Positions 24,381 through 34,897 are shown, numbered from the stretch's first letter. The stretch is 64,000 bases of DNA from Bacteroidota bacterium (GCA_016183765.1 JACPEA010000004.1:1-64000), one strand, 5' to 3'. Translations and numbers: made by a program. The notes: generated by a model not told the origin, from the letters alone.

Positions 24381-25304
24381 ATGTCTTTAGTTGTAGTAGG
24401 CTCCATGGCTTTTGATGCTATTGAAACGCCCTTTGGTAAAAGTGATAAAATTGTGGGCGGGGCCGGTACCTATATCGCCTGGTGTGCTTCCAATTTCACA
24501 CCGGTAAAACAGATCTCCGTTGTGGGGGGCGATTTTCCACAGGCTGAGCTGGATGCATTGACCAACCGTAAAGTAGACCTGGAAGGGGTTCAGATCAAAA
24601 AAGACGAAAAGACTTTTTTCTGGAGTGGACGTTACCATATGGACATGAACACCCGCGATACACTGGATACCCAACTGAACGTACTGGCCAATTTTGAGCC
24701 TGTGGTTCCGGAAACTTACCAGGACTGTGATTTCCTGATGCTGGGAAACCTGGTGCCTGCCGTACAGGCCAGCGTGATTGCACAAATGAAGAAGCGTCCC
24801 AAGCTGATCGTAATGGATACCATGAATTTCTGGATGGAGATCGCCATGGACGATCTGCGCAAGACCATTTCGATGGTGGATGTACTGATGGTGAACGATA
24901 GTGAAGCCCGCCAGTTGAGCGGCGATTATTCACTGGTGAGAGCCGCCGCTACCATCATGAAAATGGGACCTAAATACCTGATCATCAAAAAAGGGGAACA
25001 TGGCGCACTGCTATTCCACGATAACCAGGTGTTTTTTGCGCCTGCTTTACCCCTGGAAGACGTGTTTGACCCCACAGGCGCCGGCGATACATTTGCCGGA
25101 GGTTTCATGGGCCATTTGGCCAAAACCGGCGATATCTCTTTTGAGAACATGAAAACAGCGATCATCGTGGGAAGTGCCATGGCATCTTACTGCGTGGAGC
25201 GTTTTGGTACGGAGCGTTTACGCGAAATTACCAAGGCGGATATCGATAACCGACTGGCAGAATTTGTGCAGCTGGTGAACTTTGATATTGACCTGGTAGG
25301 ATAA
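24381..25304 (+). CDS. PfkB-family carbohydrate kinase
   Basis: 307 residues, ribokinase fold. The N-terminal glycine pair is in IVGGAGTYIAW, and the C-terminal signature DPTGAGDTFAGGFMG carries the catalytic Asp and anion hole. Family members phosphorylate sugars or nucleosides with ATP; the substrate cannot be told from the sequence. It is preceded by TAATTTCG (near 24350), one change from the -7 consensus. The next feature downstream is the asd leader. Confidence 0.9.
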   Translation: MSLVVVGSMAFDAIETPFGKSDKIVGGAGTYIAWCASNFTPVKQISVVGGDFPQAELDALTNRKVDLEGVQIKKDEKTFFWSGRYHMDMNTRDTLDTQLNVLANFEPVVPETYQDCDFLMLGNLVPAVQASVIAQMKKRPKLIVMDTMNFWMEIAMDDLRKTISMVDVLMVNDSEARQLSGDYSLVRAAATIMKMGPKYLIIKKGEHGALLFHDNQVFFAPALPLEDVFDPTGAGDTFAGGFMGHLAKTGDISFENMKTAIIVGSAMASYCVERFGTERLREITKADIDNRLAEFVQLVNFDIDLVG

Positions 25305-25317
25305 GCCAATCTGCTGA

Positions 25318-25339
25318 AACACTAACCAGTGTTAGTGTT
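25318..25339. promoter_or_regulatory. operator-like palindrome upstream of the asd promoter
   Basis: AACACTAAC-CAGT-GTTAGTGTT is a perfect 9-bp inverted repeat with a 4-nt spacer, sharing the core CTAAC-N4-GTTAG with the two TetR operators. It ends 14 nt before the -33 TTTG of the asd leader promoter. Confidence 0.6.
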
Positions 25340-25353
25340 GGCGGGAAAATAGT

Positions 25354-25385
25354 TTTGGTAAAACTGAAGCTTCATAATATTTTTG
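25354..25385 (+). promoter_or_regulatory. asd leader promoter
   Basis: TTTG at 25354-25357, a 20-nt spacer and TATTTTTG at 25378-25385 match the full Bacteroidota promoter. The expected start of RNA is about 25391, two bases before a leader reading frame. Confidence 0.85.
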
Positions 25386-25392
25386 CACAGCA

Positions 25393-25437
25393 ATGATGCA
25401 TTTGAAACATACAAAACGTACTAAGAAACCTCTCTAA
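25393..25437 (+). CDS. Lys/Thr-rich leader peptide of asd
   Basis: Fourteen codons, MMHLKHTKRTKKPL and stop. Four are Lys and two Thr, both end products of the aspartate family that depends on the downstream asd enzyme. The stop codon is one base before the left arm of an antiterminator (25439-25449). The ATG lies almost at the predicted transcript start, so it would be translated with nearly no leader. Too short to be called by length; the support is composition, promoter position and the RNA structures that follow. Confidence 0.6.
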   Translation: MMHLKHTKRTKKPL

Positions 25438-25438
25438 C

Positions 25439-25504
25439 GGGAAGTGCTTTGCGTTTGTGTATACCCATATACTTGAAGCCTTCCCGAACTGGGGAGGCTT
25501 TTTT
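25439..25504 (+). promoter_or_regulatory. transcription attenuator of asd
   Basis: The terminator stem AAGCCTTCCC (25476-25485) pairs with GGGGAGGCTT (25491-25500), 5-nt loop, followed by TTTT. An alternative partner, GGGAAG-T-GCTT at 25439-25449, is complementary to the same left arm with one bulged T. The two structures exclude each other, as in amino-acid operon attenuators. Confidence 0.7.
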
Positions 25505-25551
25505 ACTTACCGTATAACCCTAACAAGTAACCATAAACAAAAACAAACAAA

Positions 25552-26541
25552 ATGAAAGTAGCCGTAGTAGGTGCCACAGGACTGGTGGGTACCAAAATGT
25601 TGCAGGTATTGGCAGAACGTAATTTTCCCGTAACGGAACTGGTTCCTGTAGCTTCAGAAAGATCTGTAGGCAAGGAAGTGGAATTCAAAGGGAAAAAATA
25701 CAAAGTGGTGAGTATGAGCGATGGTATTGCCGCCAAACCTGCTGTGGCTATCTTCTCTGCCGGTGGCGGTACTTCACTGGAATGGGCCCCGAAATTTGCA
25801 GAAGCCGGTATCCGTGTCATTGATAACTCATCCGCCTGGCGCATGGACCCCACCAAAAAATTAGTGGTGCCGGAAGTGAATGCTGATGTGCTTACCAAAG
25901 ATGACATGATCATCGCTAACCCTAACTGTTCTACCATACAGATGGTGGTTGCCTTACAGCCACTGCACAAGAAATACCAGATCAAACGTGTCGTGGTAAG
26001 CACCTACCAGAGCGTGACCGGTACCGGTAAAAAAGCGGTGGACCAGCTGTTCAACGAAAGAAAAGGAACGGAAGGCGATATGGCATACAAATACCAGATA
26101 GACCTGAATGTGATCCCACAGATCGATGTGTTCCTGGATAACGGCTACACCAAGGAAGAAATGAAAATGGTGAAAGAAACCAATAAGATCATGGGCGATG
26201 ATTCGATCCGTGTTACCGCTACTACAGTGCGTATTCCCGTAGTGGGCGGACACAGCGAAAGCGTGAACGTGGAATTTGCCAATGATTTTGACCTGGCCGA
26301 AGTAAAAGACCTGCTAAGCAAAGCGCCCGGAGTGATCGTTCAGGACGACCCTGCTCAGGCATTATATCCCATGCCATTATGGGCGCACGAAAAAGACGAA
26401 GTATTTGTTGGTCGTTTGCGCCGTGATGAAACGCAGGCCAATACCCTGAATATGTGGATCGTCAGCGATAACCTGCGCAAAGGTGCCGCCACCAACGCAG
26501 TGCAGATCGCTGAGTTCCTGATGGGTAAGGGGCAGCTGTAA
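25552..26541 (+). CDS. asd: aspartate-semialdehyde dehydrogenase
   Basis: 329 residues. The NADP-binding GATGLVGTKMLQVL is at the N-terminus, the catalytic Cys is in NPNCSTIQ near residue 126, and a conserved His is in RIPVVGGHSESV. It reduces aspartyl phosphate to aspartate semialdehyde, the branch point to lysine (and diaminopimelate), threonine and methionine. No separate promoter is seen in 25505-25551, so transcription probably depends on readthrough of the attenuator. Heptamer array 5a begins at its stop codon. Confidence 0.96.
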   Translation: MKVAVVGATGLVGTKMLQVLAERNFPVTELVPVASERSVGKEVEFKGKKYKVVSMSDGIAAKPAVAIFSAGGGTSLEWAPKFAEAGIRVIDNSSAWRMDPTKKLVVPEVNADVLTKDDMIIANPNCSTIQMVVALQPLHKKYQIKRVVVSTYQSVTGTGKKAVDQLFNERKGTEGDMAYKYQIDLNVIPQIDVFLDNGYTKEEMKMVKETNKIMGDDSIRVTATTVRIPVVGGHSESVNVEFANDFDLAEVKDLLSKAPGVIVQDDPAQALYPMPLWAHEKDEVFVGRLRRDETQANTLNMWIVSDNLRKGAATNAVQIAEFLMGKGQL

Positions 26542-26590
26542 TGAGTAGTGAGTCGTCAGTCGTGAGTGGGCAATTGTGAATGGTGAATCG
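26542..26590. repeat. array arm 5a (TGAGTSG heptamers)
   Basis: Seven 7-bp units (TGAGTAG, TGAGTCG, TCAGTCG, TGAGTGG, GCAATTG, TGAATGG, TGAATCG) start on the base after the asd stop codon. Confidence 0.93.
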
Positions 26591-26627
26591 GCAATAAATT
26601 GCAATGATGAATGGGTACTTGTCATGC

Positions 26628-26696
26628 CCATTCACAATCGCCAGCTTCCTACTTACGACTGACGACTCACGAATCACGATTGACGACTCACCACAC
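26628..26696. repeat. array arm 5b (CGACTCA heptamers)
   Basis: Units CTACTTA, CGACTGA, CGACTCA, CGAATCA, CGATTGA, CGACTCA and CCACACT reach the base before the stop codon of the DUF2461 gene. They are the inverted form of the 5a unit. The 37-bp space between the arms has no gene, and the paired arrays lie exactly between two convergent stop codons. Confidence 0.93.
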
Positions 26697-27365
26697 TCAC
26701 TCATACAATGCCTGATTCAGAAAGAGGATCATGGGTTGTAAGGTCTCGAATGCGGCTGTGATCTTTTTGACCAGTCCTTTTTCTGTAAGATCACTGTCGG
26801 CAAGCGGGGTTGTGACTACCCAGCTTTTCAGTTTGATATAATCGATCGCAGGATTGTCTTTTTCGTATCCTTTCGGTTCACGTACCAGGCTCATGCCTTC
26901 ATTTTTGTCGAGGTCTCCGTAACAGGATCTGAATTTTTTATGCTGGATGATGTCTTTGAATGAGTCCCAGTTATAATCGATCTCCTGCCGGATCTTTTTT
27001 ATCTGATCCGGTTCTGGCATATAACAACCGCCGCCCATGAAACAGGCGCCGGGTTCAATATGAAAATAATAACCTGCCAGGGATGACTTTTTGCCGCCCG
27101 CAACAATATAGGCGCCCATATTACTCTTGTAGGGCGCTTTATTTTTGCTGAAACGCACGTCGCGGTTGATACGGAACGTGCAGTCTTTCGCCGTCAGGTG
27201 TGCAATCGTTTCGTCTTTTTTGGCAAATTCAGCGATCACTGCATTTACCAGTGCCGCCATATCGGCTTTGGCGGCTTCGTAAACTTTCCGGTTCTTCTCA
27301 AACCATTCGCGGTTGTTGTTCTTTTTAAGGTCTTTCAGGAACTTAATGGTGGACGCTTGTAACAT
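26697..27365 (-). CDS. DUF2461 family protein
   Basis: 222 residues. Recognised from FLKDLKKNNNREWFEKNR at the N-terminus and the FRINRDVRFSKNKAPYKSN and GGGCYMPEP blocks, all typical of this conserved family of unknown biochemical function. No signal peptide or membrane segment. It is convergent with asd and read in the same direction as the upstream ligA, with a 68-nt gap. Confidence 0.88.
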   Translation of the reverse strand: MLQASTIKFLKDLKKNNNREWFEKNRKVYEAAKADMAALVNAVIAEFAKKDETIAHLTAKDCTFRINRDVRFSKNKAPYKSNMGAYIVAGGKKSSLAGYYFHIEPGACFMGGGCYMPEPDQIKKIRQEIDYNWDSFKDIIQHKKFRSCYGDLDKNEGMSLVREPKGYEKDNPAIDYIKLKSWVVTTPLADSDLTEKGLVKKITAAFETLQPMILFLNQALYE

Positions 27366-27433
27366 AGCAATTCATGTATTTGGATCGCACATTCGTGTAG
27401 CTGATGTCTCACACCAAGGCACAAAGGCACGGT

Positions 27434-29669
<2,236 letters not shown>

Positions 29670-29681
29670 TAATGAATAGCC

Positions 29682-30422
29682 ATGATGAAAAAGAATGCCG
29701 TGCCTGCCACACAGGAGCAACAACAGATGCGGGAAGCCACTGCGCTGGTGCAATCTTATCCCAAAGTACCGGTAACGGTCGATTGTGTGATCTTTGGTTT
29801 TGAAGAGAATAAACTGAAAGTATTATTGATCAAGAGCGACCTGGAACTGTTCAACGGGCGTCTTTCTTTGCTGGGCGATATTGTCCAGAGCAACGAGGAA
29901 CTGGATGATGCTGCATACCGGGTACTGAAAGAAAGGACGGGGATGAATGATGTGTTTCTTGACCAGGTTCGTACATTCGGCAGTCCTAAACGCCACCCCG
30001 GCGGCCGGGTTATCACCGTGGCTTATTGCTCTTTGCTGAATATCAATCACCATGAATTAAAGATCCTGGATAATGAACTGCACTGGCACTCTGTGGCCAG
30101 TCTGAAAGAAATGGCATTCGATCATAAGGAGATCGTGGATGCCTGTTATGCGTGGTTGCAGAAAAGAATACAGGAACACCCGTTAGGCTTTAACCTGCTG
30201 CCGGATAAATTTTCTCTGCGCGAACTGCAGAACCTGTATGAAGCCATACTGGGTATTTCGCTCGACAGGCGGAATTTCCGTAAGAAATTTGCCTCTATGG
30301 ACCTGCTCATCGATATTGATGAAATGGAGCAGGATGTACCGCATAGGCCCGGCAAACTGTATAAGTTTAATTTTGAGAAATACGAAAAGAATAAACGGAA
30401 ATGGGTAGGCATCGATTTCTGA
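29682..30422 (+). CDS. nudix-domain/winged-helix transcriptional regulator (NrtR/AraR-like)
   Basis: 246 residues. A nudix fold (about 28-160) starts with VTVDCVIFGFEENKLKVLLI; its nudix box is degenerate, as in members that bind effector without hydrolysis. The C-terminal part (PDKFSLRELQNLYEAILGISLDRRNFRKKF) is the winged-helix DNA-binding domain. Relatives in Bacteroidota regulate pentose or NAD metabolism. No sugar-utilisation genes are adjacent, so the target is unknown. Confidence 0.87.
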   Translation: MMKKNAVPATQEQQQMREATALVQSYPKVPVTVDCVIFGFEENKLKVLLIKSDLELFNGRLSLLGDIVQSNEELDDAAYRVLKERTGMNDVFLDQVRTFGSPKRHPGGRVITVAYCSLLNINHHELKILDNELHWHSVASLKEMAFDHKEIVDACYAWLQKRIQEHPLGFNLLPDKFSLRELQNLYEAILGISLDRRNFRKKFASMDLLIDIDEMEQDVPHRPGKLYKFNFEKYEKNKRKWVGIDF

Positions 30423-30515
30423 TAACAGGTCTGCCCGGCCTCGCCTCTTTACCCCTTACATCTTTTTAGATAGTATCCCCTTGTTGGGTTACTTTTACCA
30501 AATAAAGATCCCGGT

Positions 30516-31391
30516 ATGTTACATTCAATGACAGGTTATGGAAGGGCAGAGCAAACATTGGCCGATAAGACCTATCTGGTGGAAGTGCGCTCGCTCAATG
30601 GCAAACAGTTCGATCTCCGTTTGAACATACCCGCTTTGCTGAAACCCTTTGAATTTGAAGTAAGGAACCTGCTGAACGAAGGCTTGCAACGGGGCAGTGT
30701 GGAATGTACTATCAGCATCAAACAAAATGGCGCCAGTAAACCCGTATCTATCAATACCGACCTGGCCAAAGCCTATTTTGAGCCTGTGGCGCAGCTGGCC
30801 AACGAACTGAAGCTGGAGACCGGTGATATCCTCAGCACCATCCTGAAACTGCCGGATGTGATCACTCCCTCAACGGAAATGCTGACAGATGAGGAGTGGA
30901 AATTTTTTGAGAAAATCCTGAAAGAAGCCATTCAGCACCTGAATAACCACAGGATGGATGAGGGCAGATCAATAGAAAACGATTTGTTACTGCGTATCAG
31001 TAATATTGAAACCCAACAGAAAGAGGTCGAAAAACTGGAACCGCTGCGTAGGACCAAGATCAAAGAGGGGCTGGTAAAAGTGCTGGAAGAGAATGTGGGC
31101 AAAGAAAGCTACGATGCCAACCGGCTGGAGCAGGAGCTGATCTATTATATAGAGAAGATTGATATCAGCGAAGAGCAGGTTCGTTTAAAGAACCACTGCG
31201 ATTATTTCAGGGCGATACTGGCCGAAAAAGAAACCAGCAAAGGGAAAAAACTCTCGTTCATCCTGCAGGAGTTTGGCCGTGAGATCAATACCACCGGATC
31301 CAAAGCCTATGATGCCGCTATCCAGAAATGCGTGATCCTGATGAAGGATGAACTGGAGAAGGCAAAAGAGCAGATACTGAATGTGCTGTAA
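30516..31391 (+). CDS. yicC: YicC family endoribonuclease
   Basis: 291 residues. MTGYGRAE at the start, VEVRSLNGKQFDLRLNIP, and the C-terminal GKKLSFILQEFGREINTTGSKA are the family signatures. YicC is reported as an endoribonuclease acting on small RNAs in E. coli. Gene order in other bacteria often puts gmk next; here gldH follows instead. Confidence 0.92.
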   Translation: MLHSMTGYGRAEQTLADKTYLVEVRSLNGKQFDLRLNIPALLKPFEFEVRNLLNEGLQRGSVECTISIKQNGASKPVSINTDLAKAYFEPVAQLANELKLETGDILSTILKLPDVITPSTEMLTDEEWKFFEKILKEAIQHLNNHRMDEGRSIENDLLLRISNIETQQKEVEKLEPLRRTKIKEGLVKVLEENVGKESYDANRLEQELIYYIEKIDISEEQVRLKNHCDYFRAILAEKETSKGKKLSFILQEFGREINTTGSKAYDAAIQKCVILMKDELEKAKEQILNVL

Positions 31392-31404
31392 CAACCGGCT
31401 TTCC

Positions 31405-31412
31405 TATCTTTG
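31405..31412 (+). promoter_or_regulatory. -7 element of the gldH promoter
   Basis: TATCTTTG matches TAnnTTTG exactly, 14 nt before the GTG start of gldH. Confidence 0.6.
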
Positions 31413-31426
31413 TAAAAATCACCTGT

Positions 31427-31891
31427 GTGAAACAAATTCTTTCGTTTTTCCTGTTGACACTGGCTTTCGCCTCCTGCCAGACACTGGATGTATTTGAAAA
31501 AACGGCTTTTTTCCCCGATCATGAGTGGGCAGGTAACCGCAGGCCCTCTTTTACTTTTGCGATCGAAGACACTGCAGCCGCTTATCATATATCAGTGGTA
31601 TTCCGCCACGAAGACGCTTATCATTTCAACAATATCTGGCTCAATGTTACCACGCAGGCCCCCGGTGATACCGCCAGAACACAATTGGTAAATGTTACCC
31701 TGGCAAATAATAAAAAAGGCTGGCTGGGAACGGGTATGGGAGATGTGTTCGACCACCGGGCCCGGATAACCCGCATGCCGGTGAAACTGAAAAAAGGAAA
31801 TTATACTTTCATCCTCCAGCAGAACATGCGCGAAGAACCCCTGCAGTACGTACTGAATGCCGGTATCCGTGTTGAAAAAGTGAAGCCATGA
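31427..31891 (+). CDS. gldH: gliding-motility lipoprotein GldH
   Basis: 154 residues from a GTG start. A lipoprotein signal (LTLAFASC, Cys about 17) precedes a beta-rich domain containing FFPDHEWAGNRRPSF and the C-terminal LKKGNYTFILQQNMREEPL, as in GldH. GldH is one of the lipoproteins required for gliding in Flavobacterium johnsoniae. Its last codons overlap the ATG of the histidine kinase gene (ATGA), so the three genes 31427-33569 form one operon. Confidence 0.87.
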   Translation: MKQILSFFLLTLAFASCQTLDVFEKTAFFPDHEWAGNRRPSFTFAIEDTAAAYHISVVFRHEDAYHFNNIWLNVTTQAPGDTARTQLVNVTLANNKKGWLGTGMGDVFDHRARITRMPVKLKKGNYTFILQQNMREEPLQYVLNAGIRVEKVKP

Positions 31892-32868
31892 AAACAAAGC
31901 TGATGCCGCAGAAACTGGTGGTGGTTTCCCTGGTTTACTGGGTATTGCTTACGTATATGGTGGCGGCCCTGCTCTGGTGGTTCATCGCACTCGAAAAACA
32001 GAACCGCGATATTACCCGGATCCGCATAACGGAACTGATGAAAGATGATCCCGCTTTCGAAACAAAATACGAGACCATTGTAAGGGCCCAAAAACGCAAG
32101 ACCGCCCAGTATATAGGCGAAGGGTCTACTTTTCTTGCCCTGATCCTGCTCGGTGCCGTATTTGTTTACCGGGCCACCAGGCGACAGCTGAAACTGTCGC
32201 AGCAGCAGCAGAATTTCATGATGGCCATTACCCATGAACTGAAAACCCCCATTGCGGTAACGCAGCTGAACCTGGAGACCCTGCAGAAAAGGAAACTGGA
32301 CGAAGAAAAACAACAGAAACTCATCAACAATACCCTGCAGGAAGCTAACCGGTTGAACAGTCTTTGCAATAACATACTCCTGGCTTCGCAACTGGATGCC
32401 GGAAACTATTTGCGGGGCGAGGAAGAAGTGAACCTGTCTGACCTGGCCGAAGGCTGTGTGGATGATTCCAGGACCCGTTTTCCGCACAGGCAGATCCAGG
32501 AACAGATAACACCCTCCCTGTACCTGAACGGAGAACCGCTGTTATTACAGATGCTGGTGAACAACCTGCTGGAGAATGCTTTAAAATATTCACCCAAAGA
32601 AAAACCCGTAACCATTAGTTTGGCAGAAGCAAACGATAAGATTGTTCTTACGGTCAGCGATGAAGGACAAGGCATACCCATCGGCGAAAAGAAGCGGATA
32701 TTCGAGAAATTTTACCGGTCTGGGGATGAGAATACCCGGAAAGCCAAAGGAACCGGCCTGGGGCTGTATCTTTGCCGTAAGATCGCAGACAATCACAAAG
32801 GCTACATTTCTGTGACAGATAATTCTCCTTCGGGCAGTAGTTTTACGGTTACATTTCCTTTAGTATGA
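31888..32868 (+). CDS. sensor histidine kinase
   Basis: 326 residues. Two membrane segments (about 12-32 and 75-95) enclose a short periplasmic loop of about 40 residues. HisKA domain with H116 in AITHELKTP; HATPase with NNLLENALKYSP (N box), DEGQGIP (G1) and GTGLGLYL (G2). It probably phosphorylates the response regulator encoded next, whose ATG overlaps its stop. The sensed signal is unknown. Its start overlaps gldH. Confidence 0.95.
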   Translation: MKTKLMPQKLVVVSLVYWVLLTYMVAALLWWFIALEKQNRDITRIRITELMKDDPAFETKYETIVRAQKRKTAQYIGEGSTFLALILLGAVFVYRATRRQLKLSQQQQNFMMAITHELKTPIAVTQLNLETLQKRKLDEEKQQKLINNTLQEANRLNSLCNNILLASQLDAGNYLRGEEEVNLSDLAEGCVDDSRTRFPHRQIQEQITPSLYLNGEPLLLQMLVNNLLENALKYSPKEKPVTISLAEANDKIVLTVSDEGQGIPIGEKKRIFEKFYRSGDENTRKAKGTGLGLYLCRKIADNHKGYISVTDNSPSGSSFTVTFPLV

Positions 32869-33569
32869 AAGAGTCTAAAGCAATCATATTGTTGGTAGAA
32901 GATGAAGAGAACCTTCATGAAGCACTCAAACTCAACCTTGAGATGGAAGGTTATGAAGTGGTATCGGCTTTTACCGGTAACGAAGCACTGGCAAAGATCG
33001 GAAACGAATATTTCGACCTCATCATCATGGATATCATGCTGCCTGAAGTGGATGGTATCAGCATTACCGAATCGGTCCGTATCAACAATAACGAAGTGCC
33101 TATCCTGATGCTGAGCGCCAGAAATAGTGGTGCAGACAGGGTACTGGGACTGAAAAAAGGAGCGGACGATTACCTCACCAAACCGTTCAACCTGGAAGAG
33201 TTATTGTTGCGGGTTGATAAACTCATCGATAAGAATAAAAAGATCCAGGTAAAGGAGTCAGTGGGTGATGTGTATGAGTTTGGCAATAACCGGATCGATT
33301 TCAAAGCCCAGGATGCGATCACCTGGAACGGCCAGCAGATCGAACTCAGTAAAAAAGAAGCCATGCTGCTGAAACTGCTGATCGAGAACAAGGGCGATGT
33401 GGTTACCCGCGAAAAGATATTGCAGGTGGTTTGGGGATACAATGTTTACCCCACTACCCGTACCATCGATAATTTCATCCTCAGTTTCCGGAAATATTTC
33501 GAGGAGGATAGCCGTAATCCCCGGTTCTTTCATTCTGTCCGCGGCGTGGGGTATAAGTATACCGGTTAG
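32865..33569 (+). CDS. OmpR/PhoB-type response regulator
   Basis: 234 residues. Receiver domain with VEDEEN, D56 in IIMDIMLP and a Lys in LTKPF; C-terminal winged-helix DNA-binding domain ending in SVRGVGYKYTG. It is translationally coupled (ATGA) to the preceding kinase gene and is its likely partner. The gldH-kinase-regulator operon suggests a link between envelope or gliding functions and this two-component system. Confidence 0.95.
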   Translation: MKESKAIILLVEDEENLHEALKLNLEMEGYEVVSAFTGNEALAKIGNEYFDLIIMDIMLPEVDGISITESVRINNNEVPILMLSARNSGADRVLGLKKGADDYLTKPFNLEELLLRVDKLIDKNKKIQVKESVGDVYEFGNNRIDFKAQDAITWNGQQIELSKKEAMLLKLLIENKGDVVTREKILQVVWGYNVYPTTRTIDNFILSFRKYFEEDSRNPRFFHSVRGVGYKYTG

Positions 33570-33648
33570 CCAGAGACCCAATTAATCCTTTACGTCAACA
33601 ATATTTGACCCTGATCAGCGTTAAATGTTTGCAAACTCTGCTTACATG

Positions 33649-34779
33649 TCGCTACAAACATTAATCGATTTCCTCGAGCCGGTCAATATCGCACAGATCT
33701 CCAACGACGAAGGTTTCAAAGACACACAGTTAGGAAAACATATCACGGTATATGATGAAGTGTTCCCGGATATTTCAGAAGCGGATATGGTGCTCGTAGG
33801 CTGTGGTGAAATGCGTGGCGCAGGTATGCAGTACACGAACACGGGTTCTCCTGACGCTATCCGTGCAGAATTCTATCGACTGTTTCACTGGCATACCGAT
33901 GTGTCCGTGGCCGATCTGGGCAATGTAAAATGCGGCGCTACCCTGCAGGACAGCTACGCCGCACTCCGAACCGTGGTGCAGGAACTGGCGGAGCAGGGGA
34001 AAAAAGTGATCATTATCGGTGGATCACATGATAATACGCTGGCACAATACCAGGCATATGGTTCGATGAACAGGATCATAGATGCCGTTTGTGTAGACTC
34101 GCGCATTGACCTGGACATGGACAGTGTGTTGCCGGCAGATAATTTCCTGGTAGAGATGTTCACGGGTGTGCCCAATCACCTGAGGCATTATACCCATATC
34201 GGTTTCCAGAGTTATTTTATGCACCCGCAGATGCTGGAGACGATCGATAAACTGGGATTCGATTGTTACCGGGTGGGTAAGGTAAAAGAAGCCATTGAAG
34301 AAATGGAACCCGCCATCCGCAACAGCGACCTGTTCAGTTTTGATATTGCAGCGATACAATATGCCCATGCACCTGCCAATCACATCACCCCCAATGGTTT
34401 TACCGGCGAAGAAGCCTGCACCTTACTGCAATATGCGGGCATGAGTAAGAGCTGCAGCAGCATCGGTATTTACGGGTATATACCGGGACAGGACCAGCAC
34501 CAGCTTACCGCTAAACAGGTATCACATATGTTATGGTATGTAATGGACGGGATCCAGAAAGGCAAAAATGAAGCCTCACTCGATAACCGCAGCAGTTTTG
34601 ATGAGTTCACCATCGCATTTGCAGAAGTGGAGATGGACTTCCTGCGCAGCAAAAAAACAGGGAGGTGGTGGATGAAACTGCATGACGGCAAATATGCAGC
34701 CTGCAGTTACCAGGATTACCTGGTGGCCAGCCGTAATGATATTCCTGAAAGATGGATGCGTGCCGTGGAAAGAAGTTAG
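33649..34779 (+). CDS. arginase/ureohydrolase-fold protein with altered metal site
   Basis: 376 residues from ATG 33649; an ATG at 33625 is also in frame. The fold is recognisable from IIIGGSHDNTLAQYQ, VDSRIDLD and LFSFDIAAIQ. Active ureohydrolases need GGDHS-type, DAHxD and SFDIDxxDP metal ligands; here several are replaced (GGSHD, DSRID, DIAAIQ). So catalysis by the usual di-manganese mechanism is doubtful, although homologs are often named formimidoylglutamase. Its biological role is unknown. No histidine-utilisation genes are adjacent. The stop codon lies inside a short heptamer array. Confidence 0.8.
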   Translation, partial: SLQTLIDFLEPVNIAQISNDEGFKDTQLGKHITVYDEVFPDISEADMVLVGCGEMRGAGMQYTNTGSPDAIRAEFYRLFHWHTDVSVADLGNVKCGATLQDSYAALRTVVQELAEQGKKVIIIGGSHDNTLAQYQAYGSMNRIIDAVCVDSRIDLDMDSVLPADNFLVEMFTGVPNHLRHYTHIGFQSYFMHPQMLETIDKLGFDCYRVGKVKEAIEEMEPAIRNSDLFSFDIAAIQYAHAPANHITPNGFTGEEACTLLQYAGMSKSCSSIGIYGYIPGQDQHQLTAKQVSHMLWYVMDGIQKGKNEASLDNRSSFDEFTIAFAEVEMDFLRSKKTGRWWMKLHDGKYAACSYQDYLVASRNDIPERWMRAVERS

Positions 34780-34791
34780 AAGTTGACAGTT
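34771..34791. repeat. short heptamer array over a stop codon
   Basis: AGAAGTT, AGAAGTT, GACAGTT are three 7-bp units spanning the stop of the arginase-fold gene (34777-34779). No inverted partner is seen. Confidence 0.5.
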
Positions 34792-34803
34792 GATCTATAC
34801 AGC

Positions 34804-34833
34804 AAAGCCCGGGATGATCGGGCTTTGGTATTT
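34804..34833 (+). terminator. terminator of the arginase-fold gene
   Basis: AAAGCCCG (34804-34811) pairs with CGGGCTTT (34819-34826), then GGTATTT. Confidence 0.65.
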
Positions 34834-34897
34834 CTTATGCTGAATGATCCGGAAAAAGCAACAATCCTGTAAATTACAGCTCCCTAATGAACGGTTT

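Noticed and set aside
11598..26696. Short-repeat arrays considered as CRISPR arrays
   Set aside because: Units are 7-10 bp, directly adjacent, without spacers, and no cas gene is present.
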